A DNA stretch of 64,000 bases, taken from NCBI RefSeq assembly GCF_013408145.1, contig NZ_JACBZI010000001.1, positions 2,060,001 to 2,124,000 on the forward strand, in the 5' to 3' direction. Below are positions 25,708 through 35,182 of the stretch, piece after piece. Source of the stretch: Nocardioides marinus (GTDB lineage Bacteria; Actinomycetota; Actinomycetes; Propionibacteriales; Nocardioidaceae). The notes beneath the pieces are model-generated. The model was not told where the DNA came from. It was given only the letters and a program-made list of their open reading frames with translations, and made no database searches. The stretch's first letter is position 1. Each line of letters begins with the position of its first letter. A program made the translations under genes and the position numbers.

Positions 25708-26775
25708 TCAGTGGTCCTCTCGGTGGGGCTCGAGGGTGAGCCGGATGTTCGGCTCCTCGCCGTCGACGACGGGCTCGAGCACGGTGAGGTCGACGACCCG
25801 GGGGCGCCAGGCGTCGGCGATGGTGGTGATGCCGAGGTCGGCGACGGCCTGCTGGCCGGCGCCGAGGAGGAAGGGCGCCACGTAGGCGACGACCTCGTCG
25901 ACGAGGCCCTCACGCAGGAACGCCGCGGCCAGGGTCGGCCCGCCCTCGAGGAAGACGTGCTGGCGGTCGCGCTCGCGCAGCGCCTGCAGCGCCTCGCGGG
26001 GGTCACGGGTGCGCAGGTGCACGGTCTCGGCCTGGTCGTCGAGCACCCGACGGTCGGGCGCGAGGTCGCGCAGGCCCATGACGGCGCGCAGCGGCTGGTG
26101 CGGCAGCGGCCGGTCGTGGGCGTCGCGGACGGTCAGCCGCGGGTCGTCGACCTCGACGGTGCGGGTGCCGACGAGCATGGTGTCGGCGAGCGCCCGGAGC
26201 CGGTGGGTGTCGCGCCGGGCGGCGGTGCCCGAGACCCACCGGCTGGTGCCGTCGGCGGCGGCGCTGCGGCCGTCGAGGGTGGCGGCGAACTTCCAGGTGA
26301 CGAAGGGGCGCCCCTTCTCGACCGCGAAGGTCCAGACCCGGTTGAGCTCGCGGGCGTCGTCGGCGAGCAGCCCGCCGACCACCTCGATGCCGGCGGCGCG
26401 CAGGGTGTCGCCGCCGCCTGCTGCGACGGGGTTGGGGTCGCTCTGGGCGTGCACCACCCGGCGGACTCCGGCGGCGACGAGGGCCTGGGCGCACGGCCCC
26501 GTGCGACCGGTGTGGTTGCAGGGCTCGAGGGTGACCACGGCGGTCGTGCCGCGGGCGCGGTCCCCCGCGAGGGCGAGGGCGTCGGCCTCCGCGTGGGCGG
26601 TGCCGGCGCCGCGGTGGTGGCCCTCGGCCACGGTGCGACCCTCGTCGTCGAGCAGGACGCAGCCCACCCGGGGATTGGGGCCGGTCGGCACGCCGGGGCT
26701 CGCCGCGAGCTCGAGGGCGCGCCGCATGGCGCTCTCCTCGGCCGCGCTCCATATGGGGCTGCCCTGGTCGCTCAT
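25708..26775 (-). CDS. ribD: Bifunctional pyrimidine deaminase/reductase of riboflavin synthesis
   Basis: Deaminates then reduces the pyrimidine intermediate. The 355-residue protein has an N-terminal cytidine-deaminase-like zinc domain (AHAEADAL and EPCNHTGRTGPCAQAL hold the zinc ligands, about 40-95) and a C-terminal NADPH reductase domain with VTWKFAATLDGRSAAADGTSRW and VFLEGGPTLAAAFL. ATG at 26775 is preceded by GAGGA. It is the first gene after the FMN riboswitch, about 90 bases downstream of the aptamer. Confidence 0.96.
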   Translation of the reverse strand: MSDQGSPIWSAAEESAMRRALELAASPGVPTGPNPRVGCVLLDDEGRTVAEGHHRGAGTAHAEADALALAGDRARGTTAVVTLEPCNHTGRTGPCAQALVAAGVRRVVHAQSDPNPVAAGGGDTLRAAGIEVVGGLLADDARELNRVWTFAVEKGRPFVTWKFAATLDGRSAAADGTSRWVSGTAARRDTHRLRALADTMLVGTRTVEVDDPRLTVRDAHDRPLPHQPLRAVMGLRDLAPDRRVLDDQAETVHLRTRDPREALQALRERDRQHVFLEGGPTLAAAFLREGLVDEVVAYVAPFLLGAGQQAVADLGITTIADAWRPRVVDLTVLEPVVDGEEPNIRLTLEPHREDH

Positions 26776-26865
26776 CGCTCGTCCTCGGTCCGGTCGCGGA
26801 CCCTGGGGGACGGCGGGCGCTCGCGCCCCGTCGGTGACGGCGCGCGGGTGACCTGCCGCTGCGTG

Positions 26866-26999
26866 CGCTTCTCATCCGGACTTTGACCGTCGGCCCAGGA
26901 ATCACACCTGGTCCACCGGTCACTGGCAGTGACCGGGTCGCGGGCTGCTGGCTCTCACCAGATCACCGCCGGTGCGGAATTTCACCGCCCCCAGAGCAC
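26866..26999 (-). ncRNA. FMN riboswitch (RFN element)
   Basis: The minus strand carries the hallmark conserved segments of the FMN aptamer in order: GGGGCGGTGAAATTCCGCAC at its 5' end, ACCGGCGGTGAT, GAGAGCCAGCAGCCCGCGA, a variable P-stem (CCGGTCACTGCCAGTGACCGG centre), GGTGTGATTCCTGGGCCGACGG and GTCCGGATGAGAAG at the 3' end. It lies upstream of ribD on the same strand. Between it and ribD is a GGGCGC/GCGCCC hairpin (26815-26828) and the GAGGA ribosome site, so ligand binding could act on either transcription or translation. Confidence 0.95.
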
Positions 27000-27099
27000 G
27001 CGAGCATGTTCACTCGTCTGAGCAAGTCAACCACAGCGCCGGGGATTTGTTCCCGGTGACTCCCGTCACGTGGACCGACACGGCCCGACCGCGGAGGGC

Positions 27100-27762
27100 T
27101 CAGCCGCGCGCGGCGGCGGCCCGCTCACGCAGGGCGTTGACCATCGCGTCGGGGTCGTCGGCGGAGTAGACCGCCGAGCCGGCGACGAAGGTGTCGGCGC
27201 CGGCCTCGGCGCAGCGCTCGATGGTCTCCAGGGAGACTCCCCCGTCGACCTGGAGCCAGGTCTCGACGCCGTGCTTGTCCATCAGGGCGCGGGCGCGGCG
27301 GATCTTGGGCAGCACCAGGTCGAGGAACTTCTGGCCGCCGAAACCGGGCTCCACGGTCATCAGCAGCAGCATGTCCAGCTCGCCGAGCATGTCCTCGTAG
27401 GGCTCGACGGGAGTCGCGGGCTTGAGGGCCATCGAGGCGCGACCGCCGGCGGCGCGGATCTCGCGGGCCAGCCGCACCGGCGCAGCCGCCGCCTCGACGT
27501 GGAAGGTCACGGAGGCACAGCCTGCTTCGACGTACGTCGGGGCGTGCCTGTCGGCGTCGGCGATCATCAGGTGCGCGTCGAGCGGGGTGTCGGTGGAGCG
27601 GGCCAGCGCCTCGACCATCGTCGGGCCGAAGGTGAGGTTCGGGACGAAGTGGTTGTCCATGACGTCCACGTGGATCCAGTCGGCGCTGGGGATGCGGGCC
27701 ACCTCGGCCCCGAGGGCGGCGAAGTCGGCGTTGAGGATGCTCGGCGTGATCTGGATACCCAC
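27100..27762 (-). CDS. rpe: Ribulose-phosphate 3-epimerase
   Basis: Interconverts ribulose 5-phosphate and xylulose 5-phosphate in the pentose phosphate pathway. The 220-residue TIM barrel has [32 protein letters not shown] (metal His/Asp), [24 protein letters not shown] and [22 protein letters not shown] at 27762 has GGGAGG 10 bases upstream. It follows the polymerase-domain gene by 35 bases. Ribulose 5-phosphate is also the RibB substrate, but a functional link with the rib operon is not shown. Confidence 0.96.
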   Translation of the reverse strand: MGIQITPSILNADFAALGAEVARIPSADWIHVDVMDNHFVPNLTFGPTMVEALARSTDTPLDAHLMIADADRHAPTYVEAGCASVTFHVEAAAAPVRLAREIRAAGGRASMALKPATPVEPYEDMLGELDMLLLMTVEPGFGGQKFLDLVLPKIRRARALMDKHGVETWLQVDGGVSLETIERCAEAGADTFVAGSAVYSADDPDAMVNALRERAAAARG

Positions 27763-27797
27763 GAGCGGTCATCCTCCCAGAACGGGGCGCTGGTCGC

Positions 27798-28763
27798 TCA
27801 GCCGGTCTCGTCCGGGTCGGCCGGGGGCTCGGCGCCCTCGGCCTCGTCGCGGTCGGCCCACTCCAGCAGCGGCGTGATGTCCCAGGCCGCCTCGTCGATG
27901 CGCTCGTGCAGGTCGCCCAGCTCGGCGAAGCGCTGCGGCACGGTGAAGATCGTGAAGTCGCGCGGGTCGGCGTCGTCGATCTCGTCCCAGCGGATCGGCG
28001 TGGAGACCCGGGCGTCGGGCAGCCCCCGGACGGAGTACGCCGCGGCGATGGTGTGGTCGCGGGCGTTCTGGTTGTAGTCCACGAAGACCTGGGAGGGGTC
28101 GCGGTCCTTCTTCCACCAGGTGGTGGTGACGTCGTCGGTGCGGCGCTCGACCTCGCGGGCGAACGCGAGCGCCCCGCGGCGTACGTCCTTGAAGCCGTGG
28201 TCGGGGCGGATGCGGACGTAGACGTGCAGGCCCTTGGAGCCGCTGGTCTTGGGGAAGCCCTCGACGCCGAGCTCGTCGAGCACCGCGTGCACGACGTGGG
28301 CGACCCGCTGGACCGTCGCGTAGTCGCAGTCCGGGCCCGGGTCGAGGTCGATGCGCCACTCGTCGGGCTTCTCGGTGTCGGCGCGGCGGCTGTTCCAGGG
28401 GTGGAACTCCACGGTGGACATCTGCACCGCCCAGACCACCTGGGCGAGCTCGGTGACGCAGAGCTCGTCGGCCGTGCGGTTCCAGCGCGGGAAGTGCAGC
28501 TCGACGGTCTCGACCCAGTCCGGCGCGCCGGCGGGCACCCGCTTCTGGTGCACCTTGTCGCCGGCCAGGCCCTTGGGGAAGCGGTGCAGCATGCAGGGGC
28601 GCTCGTAGAGCGCGTTCACGATGCCGGGCCCGACCGCGAGGTAGTACTCGACCAGGTCGAGCTTCGTCGCCCCCGACTCCGGGAAGTAGACCCGGTCGGG
28701 GTTGGAGACCCGCACCACCTTGTCGTCGACCTCGATCTCGACGGCGGGCGGCTTCGAGGGCAT
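27798..28763 (-). CDS. Stand-alone LigD-type polymerase-domain (AEP primase-polymerase) protein
   Basis: Archaeo-eukaryotic primase-superfamily polymerase of the bacterial end-joining type. The 321-residue protein is only the polymerase module: RVSNPDRVYFPESGATKLDLVEYY at the start, the catalytic acidic motif DLDPGP, the SGSKGLHVYV motif and FVDYNQNARDHTIAAAYSVR with the third Asp. No ligase or nuclease domain is attached and no Ku gene is in the window. It could fill gaps in repair, with ligase and Ku encoded elsewhere. TAGGCT ends 6 bases before the ATG, inside the end of rsmB, so it may have its own leaderless transcript. The C-terminal 20 residues are acidic. Confidence 0.88.
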   Translation of the reverse strand: MPSKPPAVEIEVDDKVVRVSNPDRVYFPESGATKLDLVEYYLAVGPGIVNALYERPCMLHRFPKGLAGDKVHQKRVPAGAPDWVETVELHFPRWNRTADELCVTELAQVVWAVQMSTVEFHPWNSRRADTEKPDEWRIDLDPGPDCDYATVQRVAHVVHAVLDELGVEGFPKTSGSKGLHVYVRIRPDHGFKDVRRGALAFAREVERRTDDVTTTWWKKDRDPSQVFVDYNQNARDHTIAAAYSVRGLPDARVSTPIRWDEIDDADPRDFTIFTVPQRFAELGDLHERIDEAAWDITPLLEWADRDEAEGAEPPADPDETG

Positions 28764-28767
28764 GGCG

Positions 28768-30108
28768 TCAGCCTAGGCGGCGGCGCAGCAGCGCCATGAA
28801 CATCGCATCGGTCCCGTGCCGGTGCGGCCAGAGCTGGAGGGTGCCCTCGAGGGGACCCTCGCCGTGCGGGACCTGCGGGAGGACCGGGCGCATGTCGACG
28901 AGCTCGACGTCGTCACGCTGCTCGAGCACCTTCGACACCACCCCGGAGGTCTCGGGGAGCGCCGGCGAGCAGGTGGCGTAGAGGACCAGCCCGCCGGGAC
29001 GGGTCGAGTCGATCGCGCCGTCCAGCAACCGGCGCTGCAGCGGGACCAGCCCGCGGATGTCGCTCTTGCTGCGTCGCCACCGTGCCTCGGGACGACGTCG
29101 CAGGGCGCCCAGGCCGCTGCACGGGGCGTCCACGAGCACCCGGTCCAGGCTGCCCGGGGCGACCGGTGGCCGGGTCCCGTCCCCCGTCACCACGAGGTAC
29201 GACGCCGGGCTGGTCGCGAGGTTGCGGCGCACGAGCCCGGCGCGGTGGTGGGCGCGCTCGACCGCCAGGAGGGCGGCCCCCCGCTCCGCGGCCAGCGCCG
29301 CCAGCAGCGCGCTCTTGCCCCCGGGGCCGGCGCACCAGTCGGCCCAGTGGCGGTCCTCCCCGTCGAGGTCGGCCCCCGCCAGGGCCAGGGCGACCAGCTG
29401 GGAGCCCTCGTCCTGCACCCCGGCCCGCCCCTCGGCGACCGCCGGGACCGCACCGGGGTCTCCGCCGTCGAGCACGACCCCGTGCGGGGACAACCGGGTC
29501 GGCTCCCCCGGCAGCTCGTCACGGGTCGCCAGCCCGGGGCGCGCGACCAGGGTGACCCGCGGTGGGGCGTTGTCGGCGGCGAGCAGTGCCTCGACCTCCC
29601 CGGCCCCCACGGCCCGCCGCAGCTCGGCCACGACCCAGGCCGGGTGGCTGTGGACGACCGCGTCGTGCCGGTCCGACCCCTCGTCGCGCGGCGGGGCGAC
29701 CTCGGCCAGCCAGCCCTCGAGGTCGCGCTCGGCGACCCGGCGCAGCACCGCGTTGACCAGCCCCCCGGCACCCCGGCCCGCGGCGTCGCGAGCGAGGTCG
29801 ACCGACGTGCTGATCGCCGCGTGCGACGGCACCCGCATCGCGAGCAGCTGGTGGGTGCCGAGCCGCAGCACGTCGAGGACGTCGGGCGACACCCGGCGCA
29901 GCGGCCGGTCCACGCAGGCGGTCAGGACCGCGTCGTAGGTGCCTTGGCGGCGTACGGTCCCGGAGACGAGCTCGGTGACCAGGCCGGCGTCACGGCCGGT
30001 CAGCCCGTGCCGGCGCAGGACCGCCGGGAGCAGCAGGTTGGTGTAGGCGTCCTGCTCGCGGACCGCCACGAGGACCTCGAGCGCGGCCGACCGCGCGGCG
30101 TCACTCAC
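28768..30108 (-). CDS. rsmB: 16S rRNA (cytosine-967 C5) methyltransferase family protein
   Basis: RsmB/Sun/NOP2 family SAM-dependent rRNA m5C methyltransferase. The 446-residue protein has an N-terminal NusB-like RNA-binding domain (about 1-140) and a C-terminal Rossmann domain with [17 protein letters not shown] (SAM binding), [20 protein letters not shown] (motif IV, Pro-Cys) and [11 protein letters not shown] (motif VI, nucleophilic TCS Cys). It overlaps the fmt stop by 8 bases, the conserved def-fmt-rsmB order. Exact target site assigned by family only. Confidence 0.93.
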   Translation of the reverse strand: MSDAARSAALEVLVAVREQDAYTNLLLPAVLRRHGLTGRDAGLVTELVSGTVRRQGTYDAVLTACVDRPLRRVSPDVLDVLRLGTHQLLAMRVPSHAAISTSVDLARDAAGRGAGGLVNAVLRRVAERDLEGWLAEVAPPRDEGSDRHDAVVHSHPAWVVAELRRAVGAGEVEALLAADNAPPRVTLVARPGLATRDELPGEPTRLSPHGVVLDGGDPGAVPAVAEGRAGVQDEGSQLVALALAGADLDGEDRHWADWCAGPGGKSALLAALAAERGAALLAVERAHHRAGLVRRNLATSPASYLVVTGDGTRPPVAPGSLDRVLVDAPCSGLGALRRRPEARWRRSKSDIRGLVPLQRRLLDGAIDSTRPGGLVLYATCSPALPETSGVVSKVLEQRDDVELVDMRPVLPQVPHGEGPLEGTLQLWPHRHGTDAMFMALLRRRLG

Positions 30109-31024
30109 CCAGTCGCGCGCCGTCCTCCAGGCGCGCTCCTCGGGCCCAGTCGGCCGCCGACATCAGCTTCTTGCCGAAGGCCTTGACCTCGCCCAGGCGC
30201 ACCGCGGAGGTCCCGGTGCCGACCAGGACGTGGTTCTTGCCGACGGCGATCTCACCGGGCTCGAGGTTCGAGGCGGCCGGGGTCACCGGCCCGATCTTGA
30301 TGCGCTCGCCCTCGAAGGTGGACCAGGCGCCCGGGAAGGGCGTGCAGGCGCGGACCCGGCGGTCGACGGCCTGGGCCGGCTCCGTCCAGTCGATCCTGGC
30401 GTCCTCGACCAGGATCTTGGGGGCCATCGAGACGCCCTCCTCGGGCTGCTCGCGCGGCACGAGCACCCCGTCCTCGATGCCGTCGAGCGTGGTGACCAGG
30501 AGACCGGCGCCGCCCTCGGCGAGGCGGGTGAGCAGGTCCCCGGCGGTGTCGGTGTCGCGGATGCGCTCGGTCATCACCCCGAAGGTCGGGCCGGCGTCCA
30601 TCGCCTTGACGATGCGGAAGGTCGTGGCGCCGGTGACCTCGTCCCCCGCCCAGATGGAGTGCTGCACGGGCGCGGCCCCGCGCCAGGCGGGCAGGCAGGA
30701 GAAGTGCAGGTTGACCCAGCCGTGGGGTGGGATGTCCAGCGCGGACTGGGGCAGGAGAGCGCCGTACGCGACGACGGGGCAGCAGTCGGGGCGCAGCTGC
30801 TTGAGCGACTCCTGGAACTCCGGGTCGCGCGGGTGCTCGGGCTTGAGCAGCGGGACGCCGAGCTCCTCGGCGCGCTGGGCGACCGGGCTCGCCACCAGCT
30901 TGCGGCCGCGACCGGCGGGCGCGTCGGGACGGGTGACGACGCCGACCAGCTCGTGCCGGGACTCGGCGATGGCGTCCAGGGCGGGGACGGCGACCTCGGG
31001 GGTGCCTGCGAACACGACGCGCAT
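30101..31024 (-). CDS. fmt: Methionyl-tRNA formyltransferase
   Basis: Formylates initiator Met-tRNA using 10-formyl-tetrahydrofolate. The 307-residue protein has the N-terminal Rossmann domain ([18 protein letters not shown]; catalytic [20 protein letters not shown] with Asn-His; DAGPTF) and a C-terminal OB-fold tRNA-binding domain from about residue 205. The loop CLPAWRG replaces the usual LLPRWRG. It starts 2 bases after the def stop and overlaps rsmB by 8 bases. Confidence 0.96.
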   Translation of the reverse strand: MRVVFAGTPEVAVPALDAIAESRHELVGVVTRPDAPAGRGRKLVASPVAQRAEELGVPLLKPEHPRDPEFQESLKQLRPDCCPVVAYGALLPQSALDIPPHGWVNLHFSCLPAWRGAAPVQHSIWAGDEVTGATTFRIVKAMDAGPTFGVMTERIRDTDTAGDLLTRLAEGGAGLLVTTLDGIEDGVLVPREQPEEGVSMAPKILVEDARIDWTEPAQAVDRRVRACTPFPGAWSTFEGERIKIGPVTPAASNLEPGEIAVGKNHVLVGTGTSAVRLGEVKAFGKKLMSAADWARGARLEDGARLGE

Positions 31025-31026
31025 CT

Positions 31027-31572
31027 CTAGATGCCCAGTCCTCTCATCGGGTGCGGGGAGAGCTTCACGGTGGGCGGCGCGGCACCGAACCACTCCGCCT
31101 CCCGGATCTCCTTCATGGCGGCCTTGCGGGTCTGCTCGTCGAGCCGGTCGACGAACAGCACGCCGTCGAGGTGGTCGGTCTCGTGCTGGATCGCGCGGGC
31201 GAGGTAGTCGGTGCCGTGGATCGTGACCGGCTCGCCGTGCATGTCGAAGCCGTTGGCGACGACAGAGAGGGCACGCAGGCACTCGAAGGTCAGCTCGGGG
31301 ATCGACAGGCAGCCCTCGAGGCCGTCCTGCTGCTCCTGCGACAGCTCGAGGGTGGGGTTGACCAGGTGGCCGACCTCGCCGTCGACGTTCCAGGTGAAGA
31401 CCCGCAGCCCGACACCGATCTGCGGCGCCGCGAGCCCGGCCCCGGGGGCGGCGAGCATGGTGTCGGTGAGGTCCTGCACCAGACGGCGCAGCTCCTTGTC
31501 GAAGTCGACGACCTCGATCGCCGGCTTGCGCAGGATCGGGTCACCGAAGAGGCGGATCGGCTGGACTGCCAT
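31027..31572 (-). CDS. def: Peptide deformylase
   Basis: Metalloenzyme that removes the N-formyl group from new proteins. The 181-residue sequence has all three motifs: [10 protein letters not shown] (about 45), EGCLSIPE (about 88) and QHETDHLDG (about 129), giving the Cys, His, His metal site and catalytic Glu. ATG at 31572 is preceded at 7 bases by TACACT (31580-31585), a good leaderless -10. First gene of def-fmt-rsmB. Confidence 0.97.
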   Translation of the reverse strand: MAVQPIRLFGDPILRKPAIEVVDFDKELRRLVQDLTDTMLAAPGAGLAAPQIGVGLRVFTWNVDGEVGHLVNPTLELSQEQQDGLEGCLSIPELTFECLRALSVVANGFDMHGEPVTIHGTDYLARAIQHETDHLDGVLFVDRLDEQTRKAAMKEIREAEWFGAAPPTVKLSPHPMRGLGI

Positions 31573-31591
31573 GGCGGGGAGTGTAGGTGCG

Positions 31592-31622
31592 GCACACCGG
31601 GCGCTCCGAACTCCCGGTGTGC
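31592..31622 (-). terminator. Perfect 10-bp stem hairpin between priA and def
   Basis: GCACACCGGG (31592-31601) and CCCGGTGTGC (31613-31622) are exact inverted repeats with an 11-base loop. It lies 65 bases beyond the priA stop and just upstream of the def -10 hexamer, so it probably ends priA transcription. No U-tract. Confidence 0.6.
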
Positions 31623-31632
31623 GTCGACGACG

Positions 31633-31686
31633 CCTCGGCCGCGCGTGAGGGCCCCCTCGGCCGTGCGTGGGTGACCTCTCGGCGGC
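31633..31686. repeat. Repeat immediately after the priA stop codon, related to the one after trmH
   Basis: Two related segments beginning CCTCGGCCG, about 22 bases apart, end at the priA stop. Read on the minus strand the TGA is followed by GCCGCCGAG and then GTCACCCACGCACGG, the same order as after trmH at 16.5 kb. Confidence 0.7.
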
Positions 31687-33753
31687 TCAGAGGGTGGGCG
31701 GGTCGACCTGGATCCGCACCGGGTCGAGCTTGCGGGCCGAGCGGAGGCGTTGGAGCTCCCCGAGGGAGGCGGAGAGGCGGGAGCCGTGGGCGCGGGGCAC
31801 CCGCACGACGACCCGCTGCCTCTCCCCCGGCTCGCTCGCGGCGTCCGGGACGTCGACCGGACCCAGGACCTCGACCGGCTCCGGGACGTCGAGCAGCGTG
31901 AGCGCGTCGTCGAGCGCGCCGGGGCCGCCGGTCAGGGTCGCGAGCCGGGTCGCCGGGGGCAGGTGGGCCTCTGCGCGGGACGCCGCCTCGCGGGCGGCGT
32001 ACCCGGCGACGTCCCAGCGCACCAGCGCCTGGACGGCCGGGTGGGCGGGGTCGCCGACCACGAGCGCCCGCCCGCCGGGACGCACCAGGGCGACGGCGTT
32101 GGCCCAGCGGCGCAGCGCCTCCTCCTCGGTGCGCAGGTCGGGCCGCGAGAGCAGCAGCCAGGTGTCGAGCAGGACGACGGCGGAGTACCCACCCTCGGCG
32201 ACCGGCTCGGCCCCGGGCGTGGCGACCACGACCTGCGGCCGGCCGTCCACGTGCGCCAGCACCCCGTCGCGGGCCGAGGTGCGCACCCGCACGCGGGGCA
32301 GCGCCCGGCCGATCTCCTCGGCCGTGCGGGACTGACCGATCACCGGGGCCCGGAGCCCGCGGTGCCCGCACTCGGGGCACGCCCAGGCCGGCGCCTCCTC
32401 GCCGCACCAGCGGCAGGCGGGCGGCTCGGTCGGGGAGCCCAGGCGCAGCGGCCCCGTGCACGCCGAGCAGCGGGCCGGGGTCCGGCAGCGCTCGCAGGCC
32501 AGCGCCGGGACGTAGCCGTGGCGGGGGTTCTGCACCAGGACCGGGCCCTCCTGCGCGGCCTCGCGCAGCAGGTCGTGCACCTGCTTGGGGATCCGGGCCG
32601 CACGCGCGGCGCTGTCGCGCACGAGGTCGTGCTCGGTGGCCCCGGCGACGGTGGTGGTCACGGCCCGGCGCAGCACCTCCCGCGGGACGGTGAGCTCGTG
32701 GGCCCAGCCGCTGTGCAGCAGGTGGTGGCACTCCACGCTGCGGGCGAACCCGCCGACCAGCACCGCCGCCCCGGCGCGGTCCGCACGCAGCAGCAGCGTC
32801 TCGCGGGTGTGGGGGTAGGGAGCACGCGGCTCGGCGTGCAGGTCGTCGCCGTCGTCCCAGACCACCACGAGGGCGAGGTCGCGCACCGGGGCGAACGCCG
32901 CGGCACGGGTGCCGACCGCGATCCGGCGCTCGCCACGCAGCAGGCGCAGGAAGGAGCGGTAGCGGGCCGCCGGCCCGGAGTCGGCGGTGAGGACGGCGTG
33001 CTGCTCCGGCTCACCCGTCGCGCGCAGGGCGGCGTCGACGCGCTCGACGTCCTTGCCGTCGGGGACGCAGACGACCACGCCACCGGGTGCGCTGAGGGCG
33101 GCCTCGGCGACGAGACGCGGCCAGTCCGCGGCCGGCGGCGGGTTCCAGACCGCGCGGGGGGCGGCGCCCTCGCGCAGGTGGGACAGCCAGGCGCCGGCCA
33201 GGGGGTGGTCGGCCCAGGCCGCGGCGGCGGCCCCGGAGTCGCGAGGGAGCAGACCGGCCGGCTCGCCCGGGGGCTCCTGCTCGGTCGTGGCGTGCCGGGG
33301 CGGGACCGCCAACCTCAGCACGTCGTCGCGGGTGCCGGCGTACCTCGTGGCGACGTCCCCGACCAGGCCCAGCACCTCGGGGGTCAGCACCTGCTCGGGG
33401 CTGACCACCCGACGCAGCGGCTGCAGCGGCCCGGGGTGGTCGCTCTCGGCCGACCGCTCCAGGAGGTAGCCGTCGGCCTCCTGGCCGGCGAAGCGCACCT
33501 TGACCCGGACACCCGGCTGCGCAGCCTGCGCCATCGTCTCGGGCACCGAGAAGTCGAAGGGGCGGTCCAGGTGGGCCAGCGGCAGGTCGAGCAGCACCCG
33601 GGCGACCGGGTCGACGTCGGTGATCGTCGCCCCCGCGGCCTTGCGCTCCCGGGTGGCGCGAGCCTTGGCCTGGGCCTGCTTGACGCTCGAGCGCACCATC
33701 CCCGGGATCAGCTCGCCCTGGTCCTCGGGCTGATCGTGGGGCGTGGTGGGCAT
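31687..33753 (-). CDS. priA: PriA-like primosomal protein N' without helicase motor motifs
   Basis: Probable replication-restart protein. The 688-residue sequence has the N-terminal DNA-binding domain (VARVLLDLPLAHLDRPFDFSVP, about 50-70) and the zinc-binding region with eight Cys (CERCRTPARCSACTG and CRWCG...CPECGHRG, about 430-480). At the Walker A position it reads AALSAPGGVVVCVPDGKD with no GK[ST], and the DEEH box is replaced by VVVWDDGDD. Actinobacterial PriA homologues are known to lack helicase motifs, so this is a clade trait and not gene decay. It may act as a DNA-binding platform. TAGAAC lies 6 bases before the ATG. Confidence 0.9.
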   Translation of the reverse strand: MPTTPHDQPEDQGELIPGMVRSSVKQAQAKARATRERKAAGATITDVDPVARVLLDLPLAHLDRPFDFSVPETMAQAAQPGVRVKVRFAGQEADGYLLERSAESDHPGPLQPLRRVVSPEQVLTPEVLGLVGDVATRYAGTRDDVLRLAVPPRHATTEQEPPGEPAGLLPRDSGAAAAAWADHPLAGAWLSHLREGAAPRAVWNPPPAADWPRLVAEAALSAPGGVVVCVPDGKDVERVDAALRATGEPEQHAVLTADSGPAARYRSFLRLLRGERRIAVGTRAAAFAPVRDLALVVVWDDGDDLHAEPRAPYPHTRETLLLRADRAGAAVLVGGFARSVECHHLLHSGWAHELTVPREVLRRAVTTTVAGATEHDLVRDSAARAARIPKQVHDLLREAAQEGPVLVQNPRHGYVPALACERCRTPARCSACTGPLRLGSPTEPPACRWCGEEAPAWACPECGHRGLRAPVIGQSRTAEEIGRALPRVRVRTSARDGVLAHVDGRPQVVVATPGAEPVAEGGYSAVVLLDTWLLLSRPDLRTEEEALRRWANAVALVRPGGRALVVGDPAHPAVQALVRWDVAGYAAREAASRAEAHLPPATRLATLTGGPGALDDALTLLDVPEPVEVLGPVDVPDAASEPGERQRVVVRVPRAHGSRLSASLGELQRLRSARKLDPVRIQVDPPTL

Positions 33754-33797
33754 GGGCGAGTTCTACCAGCCCTCACCGACGTCCCCCGACCCGCTGC

Positions 33798-33890
33798 CGA
33801 ACCGGCGTATTGATGCGCCGGCTCGGCGGGACGGCTGGATCGAACCGGCGTATTGATACGCCGGCTCGACGGGAGGCTTGATCGAACCGG
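33798..33890. repeat. Tandem 42-43-bp hairpin repeat between priA and metK
   Basis: Two copies (33798-33840, 33841-33882) and the start of a third. Each contains a hairpin; the second (33845-33864) is CCGGCGTATTGATACGCCGG, 9-bp arms around TG, and the first (33802-33821) has one change. They lie downstream of metK and upstream of priA, both minus strand, and could stop metK transcripts. Confidence 0.8.
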
Positions 33891-33930
33891 GTCTCGAGGC
33901 TCGTCGCCGGCGCTCCTCGCACCTCGACCA
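33888..33930. repeat. Diverged intergenic copy of the hrpB/MFS element
   Basis: GGTCTCGA, then GGCTCGTCGC, GGCGCTCCTCGC and CTCGACCA in order, matching the 50-bp element of the hrpB and MFS arrays apart from a short deletion and a few changes. It is the only noncoding copy seen. Confidence 0.65.
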
Positions 33931-33936
33931 GCGTCA

Positions 33937-33972
33937 GACCTCAGCCGGCGGAAACCTCAGTCGACGGAGACC

Positions 33973-33990
<18 letters not shown>
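33937..33990. repeat. 16-bp tandem repeat spanning the metK stop codon
   Basis: Three imperfect 16-base units, each ending (minus strand) in CTGAGG, run from the last codons of metK into the downstream region. The first contains the true TGA. The rest of the 33754-33972 gap holds the two repeats above and no gene. Confidence 0.7.
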
Positions 33991-35172
<1,182 letters not shown>

Positions 35173-35182
35173 GCGGGCCAGC

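Noticed and set aside
31687..33753. priA as a pseudogene because motor motifs are missing
   Set aside because: Frame, zinc motifs and length are intact and loss of helicase motifs is a known actinobacterial trait.
33798..33890. tRNA or small RNA gene in the priA-metK gap
   Set aside because: The hairpins are simple tandem repeats; no cloverleaf, anticodon arm or CCA end could be drawn.
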